From Amphimedon queenslandica (taxonomy: Eukaryota > Porifera > Demospongiae > Haplosclerida > Niphatidae): DNA of 43,052 bases. Numbering within the stretch: the stretch's first letter is position 1; each line of letters opens with the position of its first letter. Position numbers and translations under genes: made by a program. The stretch is from the NCBI RefSeq assembly GCF_000090795.2, contig NW_003546249.1:51023-94074 (forward strand), given 5' to 3'. The notes beneath the pieces are model-generated. The model had not been told where the DNA came from. It made no database searches and worked only from the letters and a program-made list of their open reading frames with translations. Positions 1 through 10,407 of this stretch are shown in pieces.

Positions 1-2
1 CA

Positions 3-515
3 TTGAAAATTGGTTATAGTCCTGCTGAGCTGTTAATGGGTAGAAACCTTAGAAGTAATGTACCAACCACACTGAAACAACTGAAACCTCACACTCCTAA
101 CCAAAAGAAGGTCAGATTCAATGATCATAATATAAAGGTATCTCAAAAGAAATACTATGACCAGAGACATAGAGCTAAAGATTTACCACCTCTATGCACT
201 GGAGATGGAGTATGGATTCCTGACCAAGACCAATATGGTACAGTCCAGAAAGAACACTCTACTCGCTCATATTCCGTTAGTACTCCATCAGGAATAATAA
301 GGCGTAATAGGAGAGATCTGAACCCATACCCAGTTCAGGATACCACTACACAACCGAAAGAATCAGAGGATGCCTCTGAAGTACCTCCTATTCAACCTGA
401 TCGTGAGGATTCATCGAATAGTATGGAGAACCCATCTACCCCTCGTAGGAGTTTACGTACAACCCGCCCACCTGTTCGATATGGAGTCTGGTTGAACACG
501 GTTAACCAGGACTGA
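3..515 (+). CDS. Ty3/gypsy pol, C-terminal integrase tail (5' end outside window)
   Basis: Open frame of 170 residues running in from the window edge and ending at the TGA at 513-515. The first residues, GYSPAELLMGRNLRSNVP, are the conserved end of the integrase core of metazoan Ty3/gypsy polyproteins. After it come a basic stretch with a YYDQRHRAKDLPPL motif and a chromo-like/GPY tail, GIIRRNRRDLNPYP, where the strand-transfer enzyme ends. The last 70 residues are an acidic/Ser/Pro-rich linker. No stop or frameshift is visible, unlike the other elements here, so this copy may be younger. The stop is followed within 8 bases by a purine-rich tract (GAGGGGAGA) and then the LTR, the expected order at a gypsy 3' end. 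The ATG at 3 is not the true start. RT, RNase H and the integrase catalytic triad lie outside the window. Confidence 0.85.
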   Translation: MKIGYSPAELLMGRNLRSNVPTTLKQLKPHTPNQKKVRFNDHNIKVSQKKYYDQRHRAKDLPPLCTGDGVWIPDQDQYGTVQKEHSTRSYSVSTPSGIIRRNRRDLNPYPVQDTTTQPKESEDASEVPPIQPDREDSSNSMENPSTPRRSLRTTRPPVRYGVWLNTVNQD

Positions 516-522
516 GGGGAGA

Positions 523-772
523 TGTGAGATATATTATTATTGTATTATGTGCATTATTAATAGGTGATTATTAATAGCTGTTTATTAACTTAGTTTAATA
601 ATATGTGTTTATGAATGTTTATTCAAGTTATTTGTGTGGTATAAAATGTGAGGTTGTTGTGGTTTGGAGACATTCTGATTCTTACTCTCTAGTCTCTCTT
701 TCTTTCTCTGTTTCATTTAATCAATTGAGTTCATTGTTAACCTAAGTTCTCCTAATTGTTGCAAATCTTACA
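523..772 (+). mobile_element. 3' LTR of the gypsy element
   Basis: Begins TGTGAGAT directly after the polypurine tract and ends ATCTTACA, which pair as a terminal inverted repeat with one mismatch. Length is 250 bp. Inside are a TATA-like TATAAAA at about 640 and a CT-rich stretch at 678-712. The 5' LTR is outside the window, so neither the ends nor the target duplication can be confirmed by comparison. Confidence 0.65.
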
Positions 773-813
773 CAGATGTTATTTCAAATGGTTCATTTTA
801 CAGATCTAATGAG

Positions 814-1161
814 ATGCCGAATGATGAGGTACAGATACAGATTGATGATCAAGTTCAAGAGGAAAGTAGCGTAAATGATTGAGCAACATTATCATGTGAA
901 CTTGAATCAATTTTTGTGGATTTGAAGCAACGCGTAAATGATGATGACCCACAATTATGTTCTGGTGTAAAAAAGGTTATTGCTTGGTACAATACTATGT
1001 CAAAATCACATGACTCAACTTTTCTCTTGGCTTCTGCTTTTCATTGTTTTGTTTCACAACACAATAGAAAGTAGGCTATTGCTAGTAATGATAGACCAGC
1101 AATAGGAAAAAACAAAAAAACTATCACTTGTGTCTTAGTATCAGCTACCAACACGATGTGA
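814..1161 (+). pseudogene. Broken reading frame of unrecognised family
   Basis: One frame runs from the ATG at 814 to the TGA at 1159-1161 (116 codons), interrupted only by TGA at codon 23 and TAG near codon 89. Between the stops the translation has balanced protein-like composition, for example LESIFVDLKQRVNDDDPQLC and VIAWYNTMSKSHDSTFLLAS, so it is probably decayed coding sequence. A possible splice acceptor (ATTTTACAG) lies just upstream at about 795-803. It starts 42 bp after the gypsy LTR, so it belongs to whatever that element jumped into. The tail (RPAIGKNKKT) resembles linker sequence beside zinc-finger domains of MULE-like proteins, but I cannot assign it. Confidence 0.4.
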
Positions 1162-3210
1162 ACCAAAAGCTTCAGATTGCACAACCTGACGTTTTTAAAT
1201 TGTTTTGATTAGTTCTTTAAGTTTTCAACTCACCAAATTTAACTTAATGACTCCACTTTTACTTGCTTATTGTCATGCTGTTGATAACTACAGTAGGTAT
1301 CTGAGCCCAGGCTAGTTTTTCAGGACAAATATGGCAAAAAACCATCAGCAGTGTGGATGGTGTCTGGAGGAATGTGATCCAAAGTGAGTGGACAAGAAAA
1401 CAGACTGATGACATTTCTCATCAAACTTCTGTCCACATTTATTCTACTACGAATGTCTCCATTTCACCTTAGATTTTATACACAGACCAGAATTGGAAAC
1501 AAATCACGTAAGTCCATTAGTTATGAGCATCTCATCCTTGTTAATAACTAGCAGCTGCTGCTAAAATTTGAATGGAAAAAATGTTTGAACAGGCACAAAA
1601 CTTTGTGGGACTAATGCTTCAACTGTAGGAAGTTAAGCAGTTTGCCGATCAGTTAAAAGCAACCAGCACAAGTAGCTGCTGTGGAACAGACTATTTTTGG
1701 TTTATTTATTCAACAGAAAACAGCAATGAAACAGGAAATGTAACATGAAGGTGTTGTACTTTGTGGGACTCACTCTTTTACTCTCATCATCTGACCTATT
1801 GTTTGCATTTCATGAAAGTATCATTTCTCTGCTGGAATAGCATATTTTAATGATTCTAGTTGTTTATAAGTATGCTAAATTGAACTACAAGTTAAATGTC
1901 ACAAGATACATATCATGCAAGCTCTTTTTTATCTACTATATGCCACATTTGTAGATTTAGAAGGTAGAAAAAAGGTCATCTTTAACTTTCACAAGCTGTT
2001 CAGCTTCTTCCATGCTTTGTGTGAGGTAACAGAGGCTTGAAAACCCTGCACAGGAGAAAAACTTACCAATGGCCATTTTACTTGTTAATAACTATTAATA
2101 CAGTGTAATAATAACCATTGCAAAACAGATCCATTAAGCGCATTTTATCTTCATTGCTAATAACTAGTTACATCTTGCGTACATTTAAATGGTGAAACCC
2201 TTGTGTTTGCAGAAAATCTGTGTGGCTTCATTCTGATATAGGTAACATCAACACAATATTGCATTATCTCATAATTTGCAGTATTAAACTTTTTATGAAA
2301 TAAAGCTAAAATACCCTTTAAACAGTATGCTTCATACCAAAATAGGCTTGTTTTTACGAACAGTCCTTTGTGGGACTGACGGTATTAAAGTATTGTCAGT
2401 AGTGCTATTATAGTGTTTAATGTTGATAAAGGATCTTTTACTCCTGTGGGATGAAAATTTTACTGTAGTACATTGCGGATAAAGCTACTTAGATAATGGA
2501 CATGATAATGATATTGCCTGTATGGCCTGCATGCATGCAGGCTAATAATGAATGCAATGCACTGAATGAATGCAACATGCTAGCATAAAAGATTTCATTT
2601 CTTTCTGTAATTATTATTTTAAAATTTACAATTATGACAAATGGGGAAAAAAATTATATTTTGATGAACAAAAGAACTTTGAGTGTATAAGAGGTGGACA
2701 TCAGAGCCAAATCAATTGAAGTCTTCTACTTTATAGTCCTAAAATACGGTAGTTCGCATCAATCGATCTTACTCGTTTCTTGTAACAAAAGAAATGGTAA
2801 ATTTAAAGATAAGTGAAGTTTGTAACTAAATTGCTAGATCTAACTTTATCACAAAACCAGAAATTAATGCATAAATTTCACTCATGCAGGTACAAACACA
2901 GTTGCAATTTGTAACAAAAGACAGCTTCCAAATGCCACAATTTGCCACAATGAATGCACTCCTATGTTTTGATGATGATTGCTGCTCCAAATACGCAAGT
3001 TTTAGAAAATTTCTCATGCAATGACAAGTCGTGATAGCAGAGTTAATGTGGCACCAAGAATTTTATCTTCCAGTCACACCAATTTGAAGTAAAAATTAAT
3101 AATACTACTGATAAACAGCTTAAAGACCAACGTTAAGGCTAATATGCTATTGAAAGCATAATAATAATAATGAAAATAATGGATAAAATTTATATTATTA
3201 AATTTTTAAC
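1162..3210. other. No recognisable gene
   Basis: About 2 kb of AT-rich sequence with stops in all frames. Short motifs recur at irregular spacing: TTTGTGGGACT near 1602, 1758 and 2367, and TTAATAACTA-like words near 1280, 1540, 2085 and 2155. They could be remnants of a diverged tandem array, but the alignment is too poor to call one. An 18-bp perfect palindrome lies at 2525-2542. Confidence 0.5.
2525..2542. repeat. 18-bp perfect palindrome
   Basis: GCCTGCATGCATGCAGGC is identical to its reverse complement. It stands alone in non-coding sequence with no recognisable element around it, and may be chance or the junction of a lost fold-back element. Confidence 0.7.
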
Positions 3211-3948
3211 ATCATCAGCAATGACTCAAAGGATGAAGTCTATGCAGCAAGTGAATCACTTCATCATGCAGCAAAATCAAGCATTAATTAAAAAAGTTTT
3301 CAATGTATTGAGAAAAAAGGTGTAAACCTTGACAGTGAAAAATCAGCTGATTTATTAGAAATCATAAAGGATAAAGATCTACTATAGCTCCTTTCCAAAA
3401 TAAGTTTTCTGCATAATTATTTTTTGAAAGAAGAAAGATGCAACAACAAAAGGTCCTATATGAATGCGATGGCACACGGCCATTATAAAGTGGTGCATTT
3501 CCTTAGGCATCAATCAAATAAGATTTATGAAAACTTGAGAGGATGTATTTGGTTACAATCTCAACGTACCATGAGACATTACACTCACTGCACAACAGCA
3601 GTGGCTGGTTTTTCTAATCATGTAGATGAACAGCTTCTGCAAGTTTCGGAAAGCAGCAAAAAGCTTAAAATGATTATATTGTTGTTAGATGAGATGTGTC
3701 AATGAGAGGATCTTGTATACAATAAGCATTCTGGTGAACTTGTTGGCTATATAAATATGGTAGACATCAATAACCACCTGCTTTTTGAAAAGCAAGTCAT
3801 TGAAGGAGATGAGCCTACTCTTGCAGAAACCATGATGGTTTTTATGATTAAGAGCTTATTTTCTGATTATTGCTTCACATGTCTTCTATTTCCATTTGCT
3901 AGTTTTTCCGGAAACTTGTTAGAAGCCATTTTGAGATTTTATGTTTAG
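3211..3948 (+). pseudogene. P-element-like (THAP9-related) transposase fragment
   Basis: A single reading frame can be followed for the whole interval, with stops at about 3290, 3382 and 3703-3705. The translation contains the family's conserved block: YKVVHFLRHQSNKIYENLRG, LQSQRTMRHYTH, a D-E pair in LLLDEM (first Asp codon 3688-3690) and DLVYNKHSGELVGYINM, then a run equivalent to the 'MVFM..GLFS' segment. This pattern is typical of the RNase H-like part of P-element/THAP9-type transposases, which cut and paste DNA. The LLDEM Asp sits where one catalytic carboxylate is expected. The THAP zinc finger, the GTP-binding insertion and the C-terminus are absent. The fragment ends 77 bp before the gypsy repeat at 4026, which may have cut it off. 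Confidence 0.65.
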
Positions 3949-4025
3949 ACTTGAGAGGACGAAAATAATGGTAAAAACAATATAAACTCAATTTTACATT
4001 CCTTTCAATTAATATAGGTAATGGG

Positions 4026-4140
4026 TGTCACTTCTGTGATAAAGAGAGGTTATCATTAAAATGTGTTAGTTATTATTTCAATAATAAATTTATGTAGAGG
4101 TGTAGTCCTGAGGGAGACACCATGTGTGATAACGGAGTAA
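4026..4140 (+). repeat. 5' LTR-like repeat
   Basis: Starts TGTCA. Aligns with 7474-7578 over its whole length, sharing blocks such as TGTGTTAGTTATTATTT and GTCCTGAGGGAGA. A TATA-like AATATAAGA at about 4226 lies outside the aligned part, and the gag ATG follows at 4290, so the true LTR may be longer and the 3' copy truncated. Confidence 0.6.
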
Positions 4141-4289
4141 AAGAGACAAAGTTCGTCTTTAAAAGATTGTTTGTTAAAGTCTGTTTCTCTTCTAGTCAAC
4201 TCGCGTGGCAGTCAAGCACTTGCCAAATATAAGAGGGGGCAGACCCCACTGAGATACTTGTAATCAGATTGCTTCAGTTGACTAGTGAA

Positions 4290-5582
4290 CATGCCGGTCC
4301 CAAAGGCTGAGTTTAAAGCTATGTTAGATGAGGCTTGCACCCGAACGGAGTCTTTAAAAACAGATGTCCAGAAGGAAAGCTAGAGAAGATATCTGAAAAA
4401 CTTGAAGGTCAAGTAAAGGAGCTACGCACTTGAGTTTGTACATCAGATGAGGCGCAGGCAAATATTTAAGCACTGGAGGACCAGACTGAGGAGGCTCACT
4501 AGTGGCTAGATCAGCAGAGCAAATTTCTGAACTCACTGTTTTGAGAGAGATAGAACCATTCAGACAGGAGATGCTTCATGCGCACAGGAATGATTTGGAT
4601 TCTCGAGACTTTTTGATTTCACTTTAGAGGAAGAAAATTAACAGTCTACAGGAACAACAAGAGAGAGCTCTTGACTCTAGAGATGATACTCCATCTGTTA
4701 TGTTTCAACCTCTACCGTCCTCACGATCATCAGCAATTAAGCTGAGTGAAATGCTAAGTAAATTTAGTGGAAAGCACACTGAGGATGATGTCTCACTTCC
4801 TCGGTGGCTCCATAAACTAGAGAAAATTGCTGGACTGTACAAGTAGAGTTCAGGCAAGAAACTAGTGCAGTTGCAACGACTACTAACTGGAAGAGCTGGG
4901 AGGCTGTACTTGATGTTGCCACCAAGTGACAGATAATCATAATAAAGGATGCTATGGAAGTGCTTCAGAGGAGACTGACACCAGCTGGTAGAAAAGCACT
5001 CAAGTCAGTTAAACTCATAGGGAGAAGGCAGCATACTCATGAATCTGTTCACACGTTTGCACAGGACTTTGAGTGGCTATTTTAACAGAGGTATTGATGC
5101 TGACAGGATATGGATGAGAGTTCATGTGAGATGCTGAAGCGTGATCTATTTATACAAGGACTGCTGTTGAAAAGACAAAAAAAGCAGTACCCTTTGCTGA
5201 AACATTCATTAATGCTTTGTACCAGGCTAGGAGCATGGAGGAGCAAGCAAAGCAGCTAGCTAAGATACATCCATCTGGAAGCAGTCAGCGGAAAAGACCC
5301 TGAAAAATGCCGCAGGACTCAAATCCTATTAGGCAGTATCAGCCCCTTAAATCAAGTAAGGAAGGAACAACATTGAAGTGCCATCGTTCTGGCAGTACCA
5401 GGCATTTAAGTCATGACTGTCCAATGAAGAAGACAACTGAGACTCTAGGACAAAGGGAGCTCATGCTAGTAATAATAAATCAGGAGGGAATCAGCAAAGT
5501 GAAGACAGAAGGTGCGAGGATCTTCACCATTAATGGGTCGTTGCAGATTTACTCCATAAAGGAGAGCAGTTCTGGTAGATAA
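4290..5582 (+). pseudogene. Gypsy gag (capsid plus zinc knuckle), decayed
   Basis: ATG at 4290 begins a frame broken after 30 codons, and coding character then continues across several frames. Recognisable pieces in order are a Glu/Lys-rich coiled-coil segment (4380-4680), a capsid-like stretch including MLSKFSGKHTEDDVSLPRWL and a KKLVQLQRLLTGRAGRLY block at about 4855-4915, and a CCHC zinc knuckle at 5379-5420. In the knuckle the second Cys is Ser (C-x2-S-x4-H-x4-C), so zinc binding would be lost. Gag packages the retrotransposon RNA. A 10-bp inverted repeat (CTAGTCAACT at about 4194, AGTTGACTAG at about 4276) brackets the leader just before the ATG. Confidence 0.6.
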
Positions 5583-5699
5583 TCCCGTACTATAGTATTA
5601 TAGGGACTTTGGCCAGATTTTTGAGTGACTTCAAATGTTCAAAAAATATCCAAATTTGATTGGCATGAGCTCTAACTTAAAACATAGCATAAGATTTGT

Positions 5700-7180
5700 G
5701 GGTCCACTCTACTATTGTGATGTCGAAATAGGAGGATAACCAGTGCAGGCTTTAATAGATTCTGGTTGATCAGCCATAGTGATGACACTTAGCCTGTACC
5801 ACAGGATCTCAAGAGATGCTAAGCTGTCTGGCAACATTCTAGAGATACCGGATGTGATATTACAAGATTATATAATCAGCAGCCCCTCAGAATTGGAGCA
5901 GTTGCCAAGCTAGAGGTAGCCAACAAGTGGAAGTGCTGACACTGGTGTACATTAATGGTGACTCTGAACAAAAAACCTTTGAGTCATGTATTTTTGGTAC
6001 AAACCTCTTATTTTCTTCAGGTATTTTGACTGTTCCCAGTGATGTAAAGATAAGGGAGCAAACATGGAGGCTGGGCTTGCAGAGTCAGGAGGCGCAGTGG
6101 CATCAACTGTGGAGTTATTAAAAAGTGAGTAGATCCCAGCAATGAGTGGAGATGTCCCACTGTTAACGATAGATTCAACTGAAGGGTTATACCATTTCCA
6201 GCCACACAGGACTGAATTAGTAGTTCTTCCAGCAGCAGCGGTGAAGGTACAGAAAGAAAAGTTGAGTCTGCCAGTGATAAAATTGACAAATAGATCTATT
6301 GATTTGAGAGAAGACCTGCAACTGGGCTACATCACCAAGACAAGGACTGATGGTGGTGGTGACTTACTTATTGATGCGAATAACCCTGAGGAGGAGAGGA
6401 CTGTTGCTGTAATCATTGCTGAAGAACACGTTCCCATGACAGCTGAGGAGAGGTGAGAGATGAAAAAAGATCGGTTGAAGGGGTGAAGCACATTATCGAC
6501 ACTGGAGATAGTTGTCTGATTAAAGAAGCAGCCTACTGAGTACCCTTTGCTCTGCGAGATAAGATCACAGCTATGGTGAAGGAGATATTGCATTGGTAGA
6601 TCATTAAGGAATCAACAAACCCGTGGGCGAGTCTGGTGGTGTAGTAAGAACGATGGTGGTCTGAGCTATAGTGTGGATTACCAATGTATAAATGCAGTCA
6701 CCCGTAAAAACGTTTTTCCTCCCACGATTAGATGATCTACTTGACCAACTCCAAAGGAAGTGTCTTTGATGCTCGTATACTAGCACATTCTAATTAGTCC
6801 TGAGGTTAAAAAAAAGACTGTATTTTTCACTCGTGAAGGTCTATTCCAGTTTGAGTAGATAATACCAATCTCTTTCTAAAATTTCAATTAAATGCCCTTC
6901 AGTCTTTGCAATGCCCCTGCCACCTTCCAGAGATTGATACAGAAGATACTGCCTGGACAAAGTAGCTGTTGTAATGCTTACATTGATGATATCTTGATAT
7001 TTTAAAGGAATTTTCATGAGCACAGATTAAAACTGAAGCAAGTATTTGGAAGACTGGGGAAGTATGGACTGAAGCAACTCCTTCAGAACTGCCAGATGGC
7101 ATTGCCCAAAGTAAATTATTTGGGACACGTAGCATCATCTGAGGTGGATAGACCTAAGGATCCATTTATTAGAATTAATC
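5700..7180 (+). pseudogene. Gypsy protease and reverse transcriptase, decayed
   Basis: The aspartic protease is marked by QALIDSG, with its active Asp-Ser-Gly codons at 5758-5766, inside a longer PLYYCDVEIGG-type context. RT signatures follow across frames: a VPFALRDKITAMVKEIL block (about 6540), NPWASLVV, DARILAHSN, LFQFE, CNAPATFQ and the catalytic YIDD at 6979-6990 followed by ILIF, then LKQVFGRLGKYGL and LPKVNYLGHV up to about 7140. These are the fingers/palm motifs of Ty3/gypsy RT, which copies RNA to DNA. The YIDD box is intact but stops come immediately after it (TAA after ILIF) and at many other points. No RNase H or integrase follows. Confidence 0.8.
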
Positions 7181-7473
7181 TGAAACGTATCTCCCTTTTT
7201 CCACAGAAATTCCCCGATACGAGTTGGTGTGGAAGGCATTGGTCTCTTAAGTGAAACAGATAACTTCATGTTGTTGTACATGCATACATCTTCATTGTCA
7301 TTTGTATAATATTATTAATTACATTATTATACTTTTGTAATATTTGTTTTTAGGATGTGTAGGATGTATTATCAAATATTATTGTTTTTCTTCATCTTTA
7401 TTGTGGTTATGATTGTCTCATTATTATTATTGTTATTTGAGCAGGGCCTCCTCTTCCATTGTCAAGGTGGAAT

Positions 7474-7578
7474 TGTCATAGAGAGAGATAATGATTAAAT
7501 TGTGTTAGTTATTATTTTGATTAATTTATGTAGAGGAGTGGTCCTGAGGGAGAGACCTTATGTCTGATAATGGGGTAA
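7474..7578 (+). repeat. 3' LTR-like repeat
   Basis: Starts TGTCA after a short purine-rich stretch (AAGGTGGAA). Matches 4026-4140 through a GTAA at its end, with about 9 bases missing near the start. Beyond 7578 the two copies diverge. Confidence 0.6.
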
Positions 7579-7646
7579 GATCAATGTAATAATGTAATAT
7601 GCCTACCTGTACTAGTGTCTTGACAGACTCCAGCACTTCCTCAATT

Positions 7647-7915
7647 CATAGGCGGCTGCAGAATTTTGAATTTACCCAGGCTCATTAATTATTCATAAAA
7701 TTGGGGGTGTGGTTAATTAATTAAATGACTGAAAGTTACTGACACAAACCAGTTACCACACTAAAAAAATGAACTGATACTGTGTATAAACAGTTGTGGT
7801 GATAAAAAATGATTATCTCACTGCTAATAATAACAAAACACAACTTTTGGGTGTGGTTTTGATTAAAAGCTACCAAGGCATAGCCTGTGCTTGCCTGGGT
7901 CTGCAGCTGCCTATG
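7647..7915. mobile_element. hAT-type MITE, 269 bp
   Basis: Terminal inverted repeats CATAGGCGGCTGCAGA (7647-7662) and TCTGCAGCTGCCTATG (7900-7915) differ at one of 16 positions. Each is flanked by CCTCAATT (7639-7646 and 7916-7923), a perfect 8-bp duplication. An 8-bp duplication with a CA...TG terminus and a GGCGG-like motif is the hAT superfamily signature. No coding capacity, so it would have been moved by a hAT transposase from elsewhere. Confidence 0.85.
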
Positions 7916-8103
7916 CCTCAATTAACAGTAACCAGACACTGCATGTGTATACATGATACATGAGTACGTAGACGATATTTTATGGTCAAATATATACAAG
8001 TGCATACATCACGGTTTTTAAAGTAGATTAAATAAATATTGTTTACTTATCATGTAGACCACACCGTTTATTATTGTAGCAATATACAACATGTGCAGTG
8101 ATT

Positions 8104-8225
8104 ATGGCTACAAGTGCTGCCATGGTTTGTGCTGAGAGTGAGAATCCTGAAGACAAATCTACCACAGAAGGACAGGGAGATACGATTTGCATTAACTATG
8201 ACATCTCTCTGCGAGAAACGCCAGA
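8104..8225 (+). pseudogene. BED-hAT transposase, N-terminal piece
   Basis: ATG at 8104 opens a frame (MATSAAMVCAESENPEDKST...) that stays open to 8225, where it meets the next hAT element. The continuation of a BED-hAT gene resumes on the far side of that element at 10400, so I read this as the first exon region of the same gene. The left frame and the BED finger frame at 10408 onward differ by one base, so there is also a small indel. It carries no diagnostic domain itself, and assignment rests on position and on the shared 8-bp duplication. Confidence 0.5.
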
Positions 8226-10399
8226 GACGGTTGTTTGATTAAAATCAACTGATTTAAATCTACGATTTAAATCATGACTTAAATCATAGCATATAAATCA
8301 TGATTTAAATCATAACATACAAATCATATAAATCAATGACAATAAAATGATGTATATAGCACTGTTTCACTTTTGTACAATGTTTTGAGTGTTAAACAAT
8401 TTCTACTTATTAGGTAAAAAAATTAGTACCATTGATTATTGCACCATACCTGGTTGTGCAATCATGTAATCTATTGCATCATACCTGGTTGTCATTGTAT
8501 ATAGTATAGTATAACTCTAAAAACTTATCTCAGAATAAAACGTGTACTAGAGGTGCAGGAAGGAAACTCCATCCAGTTTGAAATGATTATGAACACCTAG
8601 ATACAGCTAGTGTAAAGGACGGAAGGCTAAATGTAAAAAATGCCTCAAGCTAATCCAAGGTCTTTTTGATCACATGATTAAGCATTCCAGTGACTGTACA
8701 CAGGATATTGTTATGACAGACCAGCATGATGTGTCTTCTCTTTCCTATTCTCCGATAAATCAGCCATCTTCATCCCACACATTGATTAATACCCCTACTT
8801 CTTCACAGGAGAAAAGATCTGATAGCAGACTGCCTGTGAAGAAGCCACGACTTTGTAGAGATAGTACAATTGACAAAAATGTTGTATCGACCAGTAGTGC
8901 AGAAAAAAGCAATTAGATGGGCAAGTTGCTAGGTATATCTATGCTACTAACTTAGCATTTAGGTAAGTAGAGCATCTAGAGTTTAAAGAGCTTGCCAGTT
9001 TACTTCGTCCTGGGTATGTTCCACCTTCAAGGTTTTATGTTTCAAATACTCTTTTGGATACAGTATATGAAAAGGAAAGAGGAAAATGTAAAGGTATGCT
9101 TCAAGGTAAAACTGTTTGCCTCAGCTTAGATGGGTGGTCAAACATACGCAATGAGCCAATTATCTGTGTCGTTCTTTACACAAAGTATGGAGATTCATTC
9201 CTAGTGCAGACAGTCGATACATCAGGGAAATCGCATACAGCAGACTGCCTTCTTACCATTGCGAAGAATGCCATTGTGGAATCCCAAGATACATTTGGAT
9301 GCCAAGTTAGAAGTGTCGTAACAGATAATGCAGCAAATGTAGCAAAAATGAGAACTGAGTTACAAAAAGAGGACAATCTAAATGTAATTACCTATGGCTG
9401 CTCTGCACATCTTCTTAACTTACTCGCCAAGGACCTTTCCATTCCAGGCATCAAGGATCATGTTGTCACAGTTGTCAAATATTTCAAGTATGTGTATTTT
9501 GCTAATGCAAAGTACCGAGAAGCAGGGGGTTTAAAAATCTCCCTTGCGTTGGATGTTTGCTGGAACAGCTTGGTACATTGCCTTCAAGGTTATATCAGCA
9601 ACTTGCCAGTTTTCATTAAAGTTTGTGAAGAAAATCGTGAAGAAATTGATGGAAATGCATCAGCAAAAGTCCATGATTTGAGCCTAAAACGAAACATTGA
9701 AGACTTAATAAAACGACTACAATCTATCTCCATTACTTTTGATCGCTGACAGGGTGGAAGTACTAATATTGCAGTAGCAGTTGCTGAATGGATGGCCTTA
9801 AAAGAGGATCTAGCTGGAATGAAGTGGTCTACTCTTGCACATTTTTCAATGTGATATAACCAGGCATTAACACTTTCGCACTTTTTTGCCTATTTAATAC
9901 ATCCCAAGTACAGAGGAGAGAAGCTGACTGAAGAAAAGAGTCTGCAATGGAGTTCGCAAAAGAGAAGTATGGGAGAGAGCTAATAACTTACACATTGAAA
10001 TTCCGAGCAAAAGATAGACCATTTCCATGCTATATTTTCAATGATGTTGTTGATTTTATACAAGCTGTTGATTGGTGGTTATCACTGAAGGATTAAATCC
10101 CTGATTTTATAGTAGATGCTGCTCAACAGCTTACATCAAGTCCTTCATCAGCAGACGTGGAATGAATTTTTTCAACATTTGGTCTTGTTCACTCTACAAT
10201 AAGAAATCATCTAGGCACAGAAAAGGCTGGAAAACTGGTTTTCTTATACAAACTATTAAACAATTTAACATTAGTTATTACTCTTTCATTAACATTCATT
10301 TATTATTATTAATAAAATCAAACATAAAAATCCGATTAAAATCAAAAAATCCAATTTTGTGATTTTTTTGAAAAAAAGCTGATTTTTTTCTCTACTGTG
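8226..10399 (+). mobile_element. Dead hAT element nested in a BED-hAT gene
   Basis: 2174 bp between ACGCCAGA (8218-8225) and ACACCAGA (10400-10407), an 8-bp duplication with one G-to-A difference at a CpG. The termini are weakly inverted (GACGGTTG... against CACAGTAG... on the other strand). The left end has subterminal repeats of GATTTAAATCATGA-like words (8250-8330). The right end is rich in GATTTTTT/GATTAAAATC words (10325-10390). It encodes the transposase described next. Confidence 0.7.
8553..10310 (+). pseudogene. hAT transposase (BED finger, RNase H-like, dimerisation domain)
   Basis: Domain order matches full-length hAT transposases. First comes a BED-type zinc finger at 8555-8705 (GRK...; AKCKKC, then H-x4-H in FDHMIKH). 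A linker follows, then YIYATNLAF, LLRPGYVPPSRFYVSN and the first catalytic Asp in LSLDGWSN (about 9125). VVTDNAANVAKM carries the second Asp (about 9318-9350), followed by YGCSAHLLNLLAKDL. PKYRGEKL is at about 9905, and the C-terminal dimerisation block SSADVE*IFSTFGLVHSTIR is at 10146-10205. 9054-9749 is an uninterrupted stretch of 231 codons. Breaks include TAG at 8914-8916, TGA at 9747-9749 and TGA at 10163-10165, the last at the usually invariant Arg of the ER-F motif (CGA to TGA). The product would bind terminal repeats and excise the element as a multimer. Confidence 0.85.
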
Positions 10400-10407
10400 A
10401 CACCAGA

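Larger units (their letters stand above)
4026..7578 (+). mobile_element. Degenerate Ty3/gypsy element with short paired LTR-like ends
   Basis: A gag-protease-RT order lies between two related ~110-bp repeats. Downstream of the RT (after about 7180) the RNase H and integrase regions are missing and are replaced by about 290 bp of AT-rich sequence, so the copy is internally deleted and cannot be autonomous. Stops and frameshifts occur throughout. The 5' neighbour is the P-like relic. The 3' side runs into sequence holding a hAT-type MITE. Confidence 0.7.

Noticed and set aside
4190..4290. Spliced-leader or regulatory RNA hairpin before gag
   Set aside because: Only a 10-bp inverted repeat with a long loop; no other RNA-gene evidence.
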